A stretch of DNA of 5,567 bases from Oscillospiraceae bacterium (GTDB lineage Bacteria; Bacillota; Clostridia; Oscillospirales; Ruminococcaceae): the NCBI GenBank assembly GCA_022792755.1, contig JAAWBP010000111.1, positions 1 to 5,567 of the forward strand, given 5' to 3'. The notes under the pieces were generated by a model, which worked only from the letters and a program-made list of their open reading frames with translations, was not told the DNA's origin and did no database searches. Below are positions 1 to 5,040 of the stretch, in pieces. Within the stretch, counting starts at the first letter, position 1. The number at the start of each line of letters is the position of its first letter. A program made the translations under genes and the position numbers.

Positions 1-886
1 CCCGTCCCTCAGTGCGAAGCGGGCTCTTTTCTTTTCTGATTAGGAAGGCTTTTCCGATCTTCCTTTCCCGTAAATAAGCGCGGTAAAACATTCCAGAGGA
101 ATAGATCCGCTTATAAAGGAACACCTTATCCGAATCCGGGAGACAGGCGTTGAACCGGGTCAGCATACTCGAGATGCTTTTCGGCGTCATCGAGTCGGCC
201 TTTGTCGTCCGGAGCAGGGCGCTTCCTTCCCGGTAAGACACCAGCTCCCACCCGCCACCTTTAAAGCGTTCAAATCCCCGCGCAGACCGAAACTCCTCGA
301 TCCAGGCGGCCGCCTCCGGCTCCAGGCAGACCGTTTTTGAAGGAAGCCGGACTGCGGCTCCATCCTCTGTTTCAATCAGATCTGTTTTTTGGAGAGAGCA
401 GGCCTCGGCGGCAGTCAATCCGTGCCAGGCAAGCGAGCAAAGGACAGCAGACGTCAGAAACTCCGCCTGATCCTTTCCCGTTTCTTCCGCTGCACGGTCG
501 ATATGGGCCTGCAAAAACAAGGCGAGCTGTGGAAAGCTGCCGAAATAATATCTTCCAAACTCATTATCTGAGCTGATCTGGCTGTAGTCCATCTCTTCAA
601 GGCGCCCGGCTGTTTCTGAAACAACAACCCCCTGCTGCTCCAACCAGCGAAGATACCGGAGCAGCAGAAACTTTTTGTCCCGGAACGACTGGATGCTGAA
701 ACAATGATAGGAGATCAAAAGCTTCTTGAGCATATCGTCTGAAAAGTCGGGAAGGCTGCACCCTTCGGCTTCTTCAAACTGCCCCGTGAGATTCAAATCG
801 CTGCGGAAGCGTTTTACAGATTGTTCCGTATACCGTCCGCCGCACGCCGCAAGGAATGCTTCCATCGTTTCATAGACCAGCCCCAT
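1..886 (-). CDS. Tyrosine recombinase/integrase-like protein, partial (runs off left edge)
   Basis: An open frame of 295 codons runs leftward from ATG at 886 to the window edge without a stop, so the C-terminus is missing. The start is preceded by a purine-rich GGGGGTGAAGG about 3 nt upstream. Residues 1-90 look like a helical N-terminal core-binding domain (FRDKKFLLLRYLRWLEQQG at 68-86). Residues about 110-270 resemble the phage integrase catalytic fold: HGLTAAEA (155-162) sits where active recombinases have G-L/M-R-x-S/G-E-L. LPSKT (181-185) could supply the beta-hairpin lysine. YKRIYSSGMF (258-267) could be a degenerate box II with R260. The box I arginine appears to be Thr158, and the usual HxLRH pattern is weak. 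The nucleophilic tyrosine would lie near or beyond the edge. The protein may therefore be inactive, or the family assignment may be only distant. The coding frame is clear; the function is inferred from pattern alone. Confidence 0.66.
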   Translation of the reverse strand, partial: MGLVYETMEAFLAACGGRYTEQSVKRFRSDLNLTGQFEEAEGCSLPDFSDDMLKKLLISYHCFSIQSFRDKKFLLLRYLRWLEQQGVVVSETAGRLEEMDYSQISSDNEFGRYYFGSFPQLALFLQAHIDRAAEETGKDQAEFLTSAVLCSLAWHGLTAAEACSLQKTDLIETEDGAAVRLPSKTVCLEPEAAAWIEEFRSARGFERFKGGGWELVSYREGSALLRTTKADSMTPKSISSMLTRFNACLPDSDKVFLYKRIYSSGMFYRAYLRERKIGKAFLIRKEKSPLRTEGR

Positions 887-933
887 CTGCCTTCACCCCC
901 AGATAAAATCTTTAATAAGAGCCCCTCCACCGG

Positions 934-966
934 GATGGAATCCGCTGTTTAACAGCGGATTCCATC
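934..966. repeat. Perfect 14-bp inverted repeat (hairpin) between the two minus-strand genes
   Basis: Arms 934-947 and 953-966 are exact reverse complements around a TTTAA centre. The inner T-A pair can also form, leaving a 3-nt loop. The right arm reaches the stop codon (968-966) of the small minus-strand gene, and the left arm lies 48 nt before the recombinase-like start. Neither strand carries a run of T after the stem, so it is not a classic intrinsic terminator. It could be a weak terminator, an mRNA-stabilising or processing hairpin between cistrons, or a binding site. Confidence 0.6.
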
Positions 967-1322
967 TATTTGCAGTTCCCTTCTTCTGGTTTCAAGGGTA
1001 GCATACAATCATCAACGAAGTCAACCTCCCTTTCGAAAGAATCCGCCGGTGCAAAGCAGAGGCGGCTGCAAGCCTCTTCCCTCTCCAAATGGTAAAGCCC
1101 GATGTAACAGCTCCCCTCCCTCTGTTCGAAATAAACCGTCAGCTTTCCGGTATCGTCGGGATGCCGCTCCCCTCCGAGCTTCCGGTAAACCAATAAAGCC
1201 AAGCGATGCCGCCCCTGCGGAGGCAATTCGTCCGCTTTGCTCAAAACCTGCCGGCCTTTTCCATCCGTTCGAAAAAAATGTTCCTGCCGCAGCAGGCCCG
1301 CTGCAAAAGAAAAATAGTCCAT
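966..1322 (-). CDS. Unrecognised 118-residue protein upstream of the recombinase-like gene
   Basis: The frame runs from ATG at 1322 to TAG at 968-966. I do not recognise the family. The product is soluble-looking with no membrane segment or signal peptide. Alternating hydrophobic and charged stretches such as LALLVYRKLG (41-50), LTVYFEQREG (61-70) and CYIGLYHLE (72-80) suggest beta strands of a small folded domain, followed by an acidic tail with four cysteines from residue 72 on. The start is uncertain. A GGGGGAGG lies only 2 nt before ATG 1322, which is unusually tight, and an in-frame GTG at 1334 is possible but has no clear ribosome site. An in-frame TGA blocks any earlier start. The overlapping frames on both strands are rich in Gly, Ala and Pro and look like shadows. 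It lies 79 nt before the recombinase-like gene and probably shares its transcript, so it may be an accessory or regulatory partner. That role is inference. Confidence 0.55.
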   Translation of the reverse strand: MDYFSFAAGLLRQEHFFRTDGKGRQVLSKADELPPQGRHRLALLVYRKLGGERHPDDTGKLTVYFEQREGSCYIGLYHLEREEACSRLCFAPADSFEREVDFVDDCMLPLKPEEGNCK

Positions 1323-1386
1323 TGCCTCCCCCACTTGCTGTCATGCCGAATCCGTTCCCACCCTGCACTTTAAAACATAACCGATT

Positions 1387-1408
1387 TAGAATTTCCCGCT
1401 GAATTCTA
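1387..1408. promoter_or_regulatory. 7-bp inverted repeat in the leader of the minus-strand transcript
   Basis: TAGAATT (1387-1393) and AATTCTA (1402-1408) are exact inverted copies separated by 8 nt. They lie in the roughly 200-nt leader between the minus-strand promoter (TSS near 1525) and the start at 1322. The element could be a repressor half-site pair or a leader hairpin. The rest of 1323-1472 shows no convincing gene. Confidence 0.3.
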
Positions 1409-1472
1409 CATTTCAATTATGCTCATTGCTGAATCCGTTTTATTGGACACCTCCGCTGTTATAATTTTATTG

Positions 1473-1501
1473 TTGACAAAATAAATTTATCATGTTAATC
1501 T
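1473..1501 (+). promoter_or_regulatory. Sigma-A type promoter driving the XRE/ImmA genes
   Basis: A perfect -35 TTGACA (1473-1478) is followed after 17 nt by TAATCT (1496-1501), a poor -10 hexamer. The -10 is preceded by TG one base upstream (1493-1494), the extended -10 arrangement that can compensate. Transcription would begin near 1508, giving a leader of about 80 nt before the XRE start. The -10 overlaps the palindrome ATCTATAGAT (1498-1507), so self-repression by the XRE protein is plausible. Confidence 0.55.
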
Positions 1502-1559
1502 ATAGATACAACATTGTTTTCGTCTAATGACACTATAACACATCATTTATTTGGTGTCA
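1498..1559. promoter_or_regulatory. Cluster of small palindromes, candidate repressor operators
   Basis: Within 62 nt there are three dyads: ATCTATAGAT (1498-1507, perfect), AACATTGTT (1510-1518, perfect around a central base), and TGACAC (1528-1533) paired with GTGTCA (1554-1559). They cover the -10 of the plus-strand promoter, both predicted start points, and both the -35 and -10 of the minus-strand promoter. XRE-family repressors usually bind dyads at their own promoter. Which of these dyads is a real operator cannot be decided, because they do not share one obvious consensus and the DNA is AT-rich. Confidence 0.35.
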
Positions 1560-1560
1560 A
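1532..1560 (-). promoter_or_regulatory. Strong sigma-A type promoter for the leftward genes
   Basis: Read on the minus strand, TTGACA (1560-1555) is followed after exactly 17 nt by TATAGT (1537-1532). This is a consensus -35 and a 5/6 -10 at ideal spacing. Transcription would start near 1525 and run left into the 118-residue gene and the recombinase-like gene. The promoter faces the plus-strand promoter at 1473-1501, and the predicted start points are about 17 nt apart with overlapping transcripts. Confidence 0.65.
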
Positions 1561-1589
1561 TACAAATTTTATTTTGTGAGGTTGGATCT

Positions 1590-1994
1590 ATGGGATTTTC
1601 AGAAAATTTGAAAAAATACCGGGAAGAGTTTCGTTATTCGCAGGCAGACATCGCGGCCGCTTTGAAAATATCAGACCGGACCGTCGGCCTTTGGGAGCGG
1701 GGAGAGACCATGCCGCGGCTGGATTTGGCGCTGAAGCTTTCAGCTTTTCTGGGGATTTCCCTCAACGAATTGGTGAGCGACGACGAAATTTTTATGATCC
1801 AGGCAAAGGATGCCTATGGCCCGCAGGGGACAAGGCAGGCAGAGGCGATGCTGGCCCAATGCCGCGGCCTTTTTTACGGCGGAGAGCTGTCTGCGGATGA
1901 TATGGATCACTTTTTCCGCGTGATGACAGAGATGTATTTCGATGCGAAACAGAAGGCGAAAAAATATGGTTCCCCGAAAGAGGGAACCGACTGA
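1590..1994 (+). CDS. XRE-family helix-turn-helix transcriptional repressor (134 aa)
   Basis: A cytoplasmic DNA-binding regulator. Residues 5-62 form a HTH_3/XRE domain: LKKYREEF, then SQADIAAALKISDRTVGLWE with the usual W-E-x-G after the recognition helix, then the closing helix of LALKLSAFLGISLNELV. The C-terminal part (about 80-127) contains GGELSADDMDHFFRVMTEMY followed by a basic stretch. From memory, this tail type is common in clostridial element-borne regulators sitting next to ImmA-like peptidases. ATG 1590 is chosen over an in-frame upstream TTG because GAGG lies 8 nt before it and the extra 13 residues are not part of the HTH fold. It is followed by the peptidase gene after 17 nt in one operon, and is probably the cleavage or inactivation target of that peptidase, as in ImmR/ImmA of ICEBs1. 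It is likely autoregulated through the palindromes upstream. Confidence 0.9.
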   Translation: MGFSENLKKYREEFRYSQADIAAALKISDRTVGLWERGETMPRLDLALKLSAFLGISLNELVSDDEIFMIQAKDAYGPQGTRQAEAMLAQCRGLFYGGELSADDMDHFFRVMTEMYFDAKQKAKKYGSPKEGTD

Positions 1995-2011
1995 ACGAGG
2001 TGTGCAGACCG

Positions 2012-2488
2012 ATGGTTGAAACAATCGTGGCGACAGCAGAACATTTAATGAAAAAGTATCACAGCCGCGATCCCTTCGAGGTCGCCCAGATGCTCCATAT
2101 CCACATCTGGGAGCGGGAACTCGGCGGGATGAAGGGGTTTTATAATATCATAAGCCGTGAGCGGTACATTGTAATCAATCAGAATTTGTCTCCGGAGGAA
2201 AAAACAGCGGTATGCGCCCATGAGCTGGGGCACGACCGCCTTCACCGACACTTTGCGCAATACACCCCCTTCAAAGAGCTCTGCCTGTACGACATGTCCT
2301 GCAAGCCAGAACGGGAGGCGAACATTTTCGCCGCCGCCTTTTTGATTTCTGAAGAAGATCTTTCCGAAAACCTTCATTATACGACACAGCAGCTTGCCCA
2401 GCTTCTCCGCACGAGCGAGGATTATATCAAGCTGCGGATCGAATTGTCGAAACTCGTGTCCTCCAAAGAATCTTCCCTTCACAGGTAG
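2012..2488 (+). CDS. ImmA/IrrE-type zinc metallopeptidase (anti-repressor protease, 158 aa)
   Basis: A soluble peptidase of the ImmA/IrrE (DUF955) family, whose members cleave XRE-type repressors to induce mobile elements or stress responses. The zinc motif HELGH is at residues 70-74, followed by a further His-rich stretch (LHRH, 77-80). The third ligand is expected in EREANIFAAAFLI (100-112), the family's E-x-x-A-N-x-F-A block. Upstream, ERYIVINQNLSPEEKTAVCAH matches the strand and helix that lead into the active site. No transmembrane segment is seen, and the length is typical. ATG 2012 is preferred because GAGG (1997-2000) lies 11 nt upstream. A GTG at 2000 in the same frame would overlap that ribosome site. 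The gene follows the XRE gene after 17 nt and ends at a hairpin, so the pair forms a bicistronic switch unit. All visible catalytic elements are intact. Confidence 0.9.
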   Translation: MVETIVATAEHLMKKYHSRDPFEVAQMLHIHIWERELGGMKGFYNIISRERYIVINQNLSPEEKTAVCAHELGHDRLHRHFAQYTPFKELCLYDMSCKPEREANIFAAAFLISEEDLSENLHYTTQQLAQLLRTSEDYIKLRIELSKLVSSKESSLHR

Positions 2489-2513
2489 GCCAAAACAGCA
2501 GCAGTTTTGGCCT
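2487..2513 (+). terminator. Hairpin at the end of the XRE/ImmA operon, weak intrinsic terminator
   Basis: A perfect 10-bp stem (2487-2496 with 2504-2513) with a 7-nt loop begins within the stop codon of the peptidase gene. Only a short TTCTATAAAAA follows instead of a U-run, so termination may be partial and some read-through into the 145-residue gene and holin genes is possible. Confidence 0.5.
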
Positions 2514-2626
2514 TCTATAAAAAGTAAATAATATATAATAAATTTTGTCTTTTCAAGATGACAGAAGCCGTTCTATCACCGTCGCACCCCCGTCCGCCGC
2601 TCCGCCAACCACAAAGGAGGAATCTT
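2514..2626 (+). promoter_or_regulatory. Leader with possible promoter for the phage-like cassette
   Basis: This gap separates the XRE/ImmA hairpin from the next gene. It contains a perfect TATAAT (2534-2539) in AT-rich DNA, but no good -35 at 16-18 nt; the nearest TTGGCC is 21 nt upstream and lies inside the hairpin. A very strong ribosome site AAAGGAGG (2613-2620) lies 6 nt before GTG 2627. Promoter activity is therefore possible but unproven, and an activator-dependent promoter or read-through would fit equally well. Confidence 0.3.
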
Positions 2627-3064
2627 GTGAACGACAAAAATTACCCCATTTCTGTATCCTACAACATTGGAAACCAGAAAGGAACTCTCCATCTCCGCCC
2701 CAAGCTCCCTTTTGTCGAATACGGGGCGGCTGTGGAATCGGTCGTCCGCTCCTTGTACATAGATGGAGCTTATAAACCGTATTTGAAGCAGTATCTCATC
2801 TGCTCTGTAATCATCGAAAATTACACCGATTATTCCGGTGGGAGCAGTCCGGACGAAATTCTAAACCTCTGCGAAGGCTCCGGCTTTTTCACGGAGATCG
2901 TCTCCCGGATCGACCCAAAGCAACTGGAAAACCTACTCCAGGACATCGACGAGCTAGCCGCATACAACAACGCTTGTGCGGGGTGGAGCAATATCATCCG
3001 GGAAATCAAAAAGATATCCGCCGAACTCCAAAAGGGCGGCTGCAAACCCGACAAAGGGGGGTGA
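2627..3064 (+). CDS. Unrecognised 145-aa protein, probably phage-derived
   Basis: The start is GTG 2627, set by AAAGGAGG 6 nt upstream. The frame extends further up to an ATG at 2558, but those extra residues are Pro/Arg-rich and lack a ribosome site. The product is soluble with no membrane segment. Residues 8-50 look like beta strands followed by a helix (LPFVEYGAAVESVVRSLYI at 27-45). Residues 52-66 contain YLKQYLICSVIIENYTDY, and 85-135 are helical (DPKQLENLLQDIDELAAY). The pattern 'y-l-x-d...vi-x-YYTD...ii-x-x-I-x-x-x-Q-L' reminds me of small uncharacterised proteins in clostridial siphophages, but I cannot name a family or function. It lies 143 nt before the XhlA-like gene in the same direction and is probably co-transcribed with the lysis genes. 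Confidence 0.75.
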   Translation: MNDKNYPISVSYNIGNQKGTLHLRPKLPFVEYGAAVESVVRSLYIDGAYKPYLKQYLICSVIIENYTDYSGGSSPDEILNLCEGSGFFTEIVSRIDPKQLENLLQDIDELAAYNNACAGWSNIIREIKKISAELQKGGCKPDKGG

Positions 3065-3068
3065 TCTT

Positions 3069-3188
3069 TTAGGCAGCCTTGCTCCGCATTTTCTGAGATT
3101 GCGCTCCGTTTGCGAAAATAACCAGAGTCCCATCCTCCTCCTGCAAAAGCAGATCTGCTCCTGTCAAGCGGGGGACAAAATCGATCAA
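3069..3188 (-). other. Protein-like 39-codon antisense frame, possible gene remnant
   Basis: The 143-nt gap between the 145-residue gene and the XhlA-like gene has no plausible plus-strand gene. On the minus strand, an open stretch from just after a TAA (3191-3189) to TAA (3071-3069) encodes a plausible folded peptide containing TGADLLLQEEDGTLVIFANG. It lacks a convincing ribosome site and has only a TTG as first codon. It could be the tail of a gene lost by rearrangement, or chance. The same gap also holds the perfect 12-bp palindrome AGCAGATCTGCT (3148-3159). Confidence 0.2.
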
Positions 3189-3207
3189 TTACAGAAAGGA
3201 GGCGTTC

Positions 3208-3438
3208 ATGCCAACGGAAATTATCGTGGCCCTGCTCTCCCTGTTGGGGACGGCGCTGGGCTCTGTGCTGGGGATCATCACCTCAAACCGGCTGACCACC
3301 TATCGGATTCAGCAGCTGGAGGAAAAGGTCAACAACCACAACAACCTCATCGAGCGGATGGCGGCCGCAGAGCGCGACATCAAGTCCGCACACCGCCATC
3401 TCAACGAACTGCATGAAGAAATGGAGGAATTCAAATGA
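3208..3438 (+). CDS. XhlA-like phage lysis accessory protein (76 aa)
   Basis: A small membrane-anchored coiled-coil protein of the kind found immediately before holins in clostridial prophages. Residues 4-25 (EIIVALLSLLGTALGSVLGI) form one transmembrane segment. Residues 31-76 form an amphipathic, charged coiled coil, including RIQQLEEKVNNHNNLIERM. The family is thought to assist or tune holin-mediated membrane permeabilisation. Unlike Bacillus XhlA as I recall it, the membrane segment is N-terminal here. ATG 3208 is fixed by AAAGGAGG (3195-3202) 5 nt upstream. The stop overlaps the holin start by 4 nt (ATGA), so the two are translationally coupled. The alternative is a regulatory or anti-holin-like subunit. 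Confidence 0.8.
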   Translation: MPTEIIVALLSLLGTALGSVLGIITSNRLTTYRIQQLEEKVNNHNNLIERMAAAERDIKSAHRHLNELHEEMEEFK

Positions 3439-3692
3439 AAATCAACTGGACAGTGCGAATCAAGAACAAAACCTTCTGGCTGTCCCTGATCCCGGCGGTT
3501 TTGCTGCTGGTTCAGGTCTGTGCGGGGATGTTCGGGTTTGATTTGAACCTCGGGGCGTTCGGGGACAAGCTCCTAGCCGTGGTCAACGCGTTGTTTGCAG
3601 TGCTGATGATCCTGGGCGTGGTCAACGACCCGACAACCAGCGGGGTGTCGGACAGTGAGCAGGCCCTTACATACGACAGGCCGAAGGAGTAA
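3435..3692 (+). CDS. Phage holin, phi LC3 family (85 aa)
   Basis: A small pore-forming inner-membrane protein that permeabilises the membrane and normally releases an endolysin at the end of phage infection. The whole protein matches the phi LC3 holin pattern: N-terminal MKINWTVRIKNKTFWLSLIP, transmembrane segment one (about 13-35), a short amphipathic loop with Gly/Asp, transmembrane segment two (about 46-64), and the hallmark C-terminal DPTTSGVSDSEQALTYDRP (66-84). The length is normal and no residue appears disrupted. It is coupled to the XhlA-like gene by a 4-nt overlap. In complete prophages a cell-wall hydrolase usually follows; here a strong terminator follows after 22 nt. The holin therefore either uses a lysin encoded elsewhere, is a remnant, or works alone as a membrane-depolarising protein. 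Confidence 0.93.
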   Translation: MKINWTVRIKNKTFWLSLIPAVLLLVQVCAGMFGFDLNLGAFGDKLLAVVNALFAVLMILGVVNDPTTSGVSDSEQALTYDRPKE

Positions 3693-3714
3693 ACGGCTGC
3701 AGTGTCAACCTATA

Positions 3715-3750
3715 AAAGCAAGGGCGGAGACAAATCTCCGCCCTTGCTTT
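3715..3750. terminator. Strong bidirectional intrinsic terminator between holin and permease genes
   Basis: A perfect 16-bp stem (3715-3730 with 3735-3750), GC-rich at its core, closes a CAAA loop. The A-rich left foot and T-rich right foot give U-rich tails on both strands (CTTT then AGCTTTT on plus, TTTTATA on minus). It ends the rightward holin operon and the leftward permease operon. Its right foot overlaps the permease stop codon (3751-3749). Confidence 0.9.
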
Positions 3751-4951
3751 AGCTTTTAAACAACGCAATCGGTGAAATCCTCCTGATCTTTGCCATGACC
3801 AAACCACAAAGCAGGGCCGGTAAAACAAAGATTCCGGCAAGGGTGTAAAATGGGACGGACGGCACGTTCGCCGTCATTTGAGACTCCACTACGACCGTCA
3901 TCTCCTGCTGGCTTACAAGCGGGGTTACGAAATAAACGTAAGCGATCCCAGACAGCGCCGCCGACACCAGATAGCTGACAAGCAGGATAATGAGCAGCTC
4001 AAAAAAGAGGATCGCATAGATGTGGCGCGCTTTATACCCGATCATCTTCAAAAGGGCGATCTGCTTTTTTTCGTTGTTTATTTTATTGATGAGGATAATC
4101 AACAGCAAAACCGCGATCGACACGCTCATCAGCCCCGCAATCCAGACGCAGATCGACGAAATCATCCCGTATACTTTGGAGGCGTCTTTTCCCTCCCCGT
4201 ACGCAGGCTGCGTCTTCAAGCCATAGACCTTCTCGATCTCCTCGGAAACCTGCTCCAGATGCTCCGCATCGTCCAAAACGACCGTATAGGACGCACTCCC
4301 CTGCAAGTCCTCCTCATAGAGCTCCCCGTCTATCGCTTCCAGATCCTCCGGCTGCACATATGCGTAATTGGTTTCCTGGAAAAACGGCGTTTTATAGATC
4401 CCGGCAATCTCGCAGGTATATTCCCTTTTAGCCCCTGCGCTGTCGAAATATTGGAACGTGACCGGCCGGCCGATCAGCTCGTCGCCCTCGGTTATCCGAA
4501 CCTCGTCGCCCGAAGGCAGCCGCAGCCGGTCGGGCAGCAGCACCTCCCCCCGCCCGCCGATCACCGAGCCGATATAGGCTGCGGGGAGCTCCGGCAGGGG
4601 CGCCGACTTCAAAAGAAAATCGGCGCTGTCGAACAGCTCGGAGGACGGCTGCCGCACACTGACCGGGGGAATAAGCCGGCTAACCTCCTCCACGTAATCC
4701 AGCCCTTCCAGATAGGCGAGCAGTTCTTCAGCACTCGACTGGTTCTGGATTTTATTCTGCGTGACGTAGAGCGACTTTTTGGAAACCGGATAAACGGACG
4801 CGTTATTGATATTCGACACCGTCACAAAAAACTGCATCGCGAATATCTGCGCGGAAAGCAGAACGGAAGCCATCACGGCAATGGTGATGTTCCTCGATTT
4901 CGACCGCAGAAGATTGAACAGCGACAGCTTCAGCGCGCTCTTTACTTTCAT
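3749..4951 (-). CDS. ABC transporter permease, FtsX/MacB type (400 aa)
   Basis: The membrane subunit of a type VII (MacB/FtsX-like) ABC transporter, a class that moves lipoproteins, antimicrobial peptides or signals mechanically rather than by classical transport. The layout is the family's: transmembrane segment 1 (22-44); a large extracellular MacB-like domain (about 45-260) including EYTCEIAGIYKTPFF (177-191) and SYTVVLDDAEHLEQV (221-235); then three segments (about 262-288, 311-341, 366-388). The cytoplasmic coupling stretch EKKQIALLKMIGYKARH (294-310) matches the FtsX motif, and the C-terminus RRISPIALFKS is typical. ATG 4951 is chosen because GGGGGTGG lies 5 nt upstream; a TTG at 4966 would sit inside that ribosome site. 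The protein appears intact. The gene follows a second permease on the same strand, but no ATPase is in the window. The substrate is unknown. Confidence 0.9.
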   Translation of the reverse strand: MKVKSALKLSLFNLLRSKSRNITIAVMASVLLSAQIFAMQFFVTVSNINNASVYPVSKKSLYVTQNKIQNQSSAEELLAYLEGLDYVEEVSRLIPPVSVRQPSSELFDSADFLLKSAPLPELPAAYIGSVIGGRGEVLLPDRLRLPSGDEVRITEGDELIGRPVTFQYFDSAGAKREYTCEIAGIYKTPFFQETNYAYVQPEDLEAIDGELYEEDLQGSASYTVVLDDAEHLEQVSEEIEKVYGLKTQPAYGEGKDASKVYGMISSICVWIAGLMSVSIAVLLLIILINKINNEKKQIALLKMIGYKARHIYAILFFELLIILLVSYLVSAALSGIAYVYFVTPLVSQQEMTVVVESQMTANVPSVPFYTLAGIFVLPALLCGLVMAKIRRISPIALFKS

Positions 4952-4979
4952 CTCAACCACCCCCAAATCGGATCATACA

Positions 4980-5008
4980 AAAAAGGCCGCGGATTTCACG
5001 GCCTTTTT
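4980..5008 (-). terminator. Intrinsic terminator between the two permease genes
   Basis: A 10-bp stem (4980-4989 with 4999-5008) with a 9-nt loop is followed on the minus strand by an uninterrupted T-run. It sits 32 nt after the upstream permease stop and 28 nt before the downstream permease start, and no clear promoter lies between it and that start. Either the downstream gene is reduced by partial termination or it has a promoter I cannot see. The stem also has an A/T-symmetric foot, so some activity on the plus strand is possible. Confidence 0.75.
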
Positions 5009-5040
5009 ACACGGTACTGCCTTTTTCTCATCCTGCGCCG

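Noticed and set aside
337..576. Short plus-strand frames inside the recombinase-like gene
   Set aside because: They lie opposite a continuous 295-codon minus-strand frame with domain-like sequence, and have Arg/Pro-rich products.
1021..1416. Overlapping frames in 1021-1416 minus and 1049-1402 plus
   Set aside because: Their products are low-complexity Gly/Ala/Pro/Ser-rich without hydrophobic periodicity. The 966-1322 minus frame has better protein character.
1460..1465. Perfect TATAAT on the plus strand
   Set aside because: There is no -35-like hexamer at 16-18 nt. The closest, TTGGAC at 1443-1448, is only 11 nt away. The promoter at 1473-1501 is better.
1551..1589. N-terminal extension of the XRE protein from a TTG at 1551
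   Set aside because: It would add 13 residues that are not part of the HTH fold, and the GAGG ribosome site sits within it, 8 nt before ATG 1590.
2976..3416. Plus-strand 146-codon frame overlapping the XhlA-like gene
   Set aside because: It overlaps the 3' end of the 145-residue gene and the whole XhlA-like coding region in another frame, and its product has no fold-like pattern.
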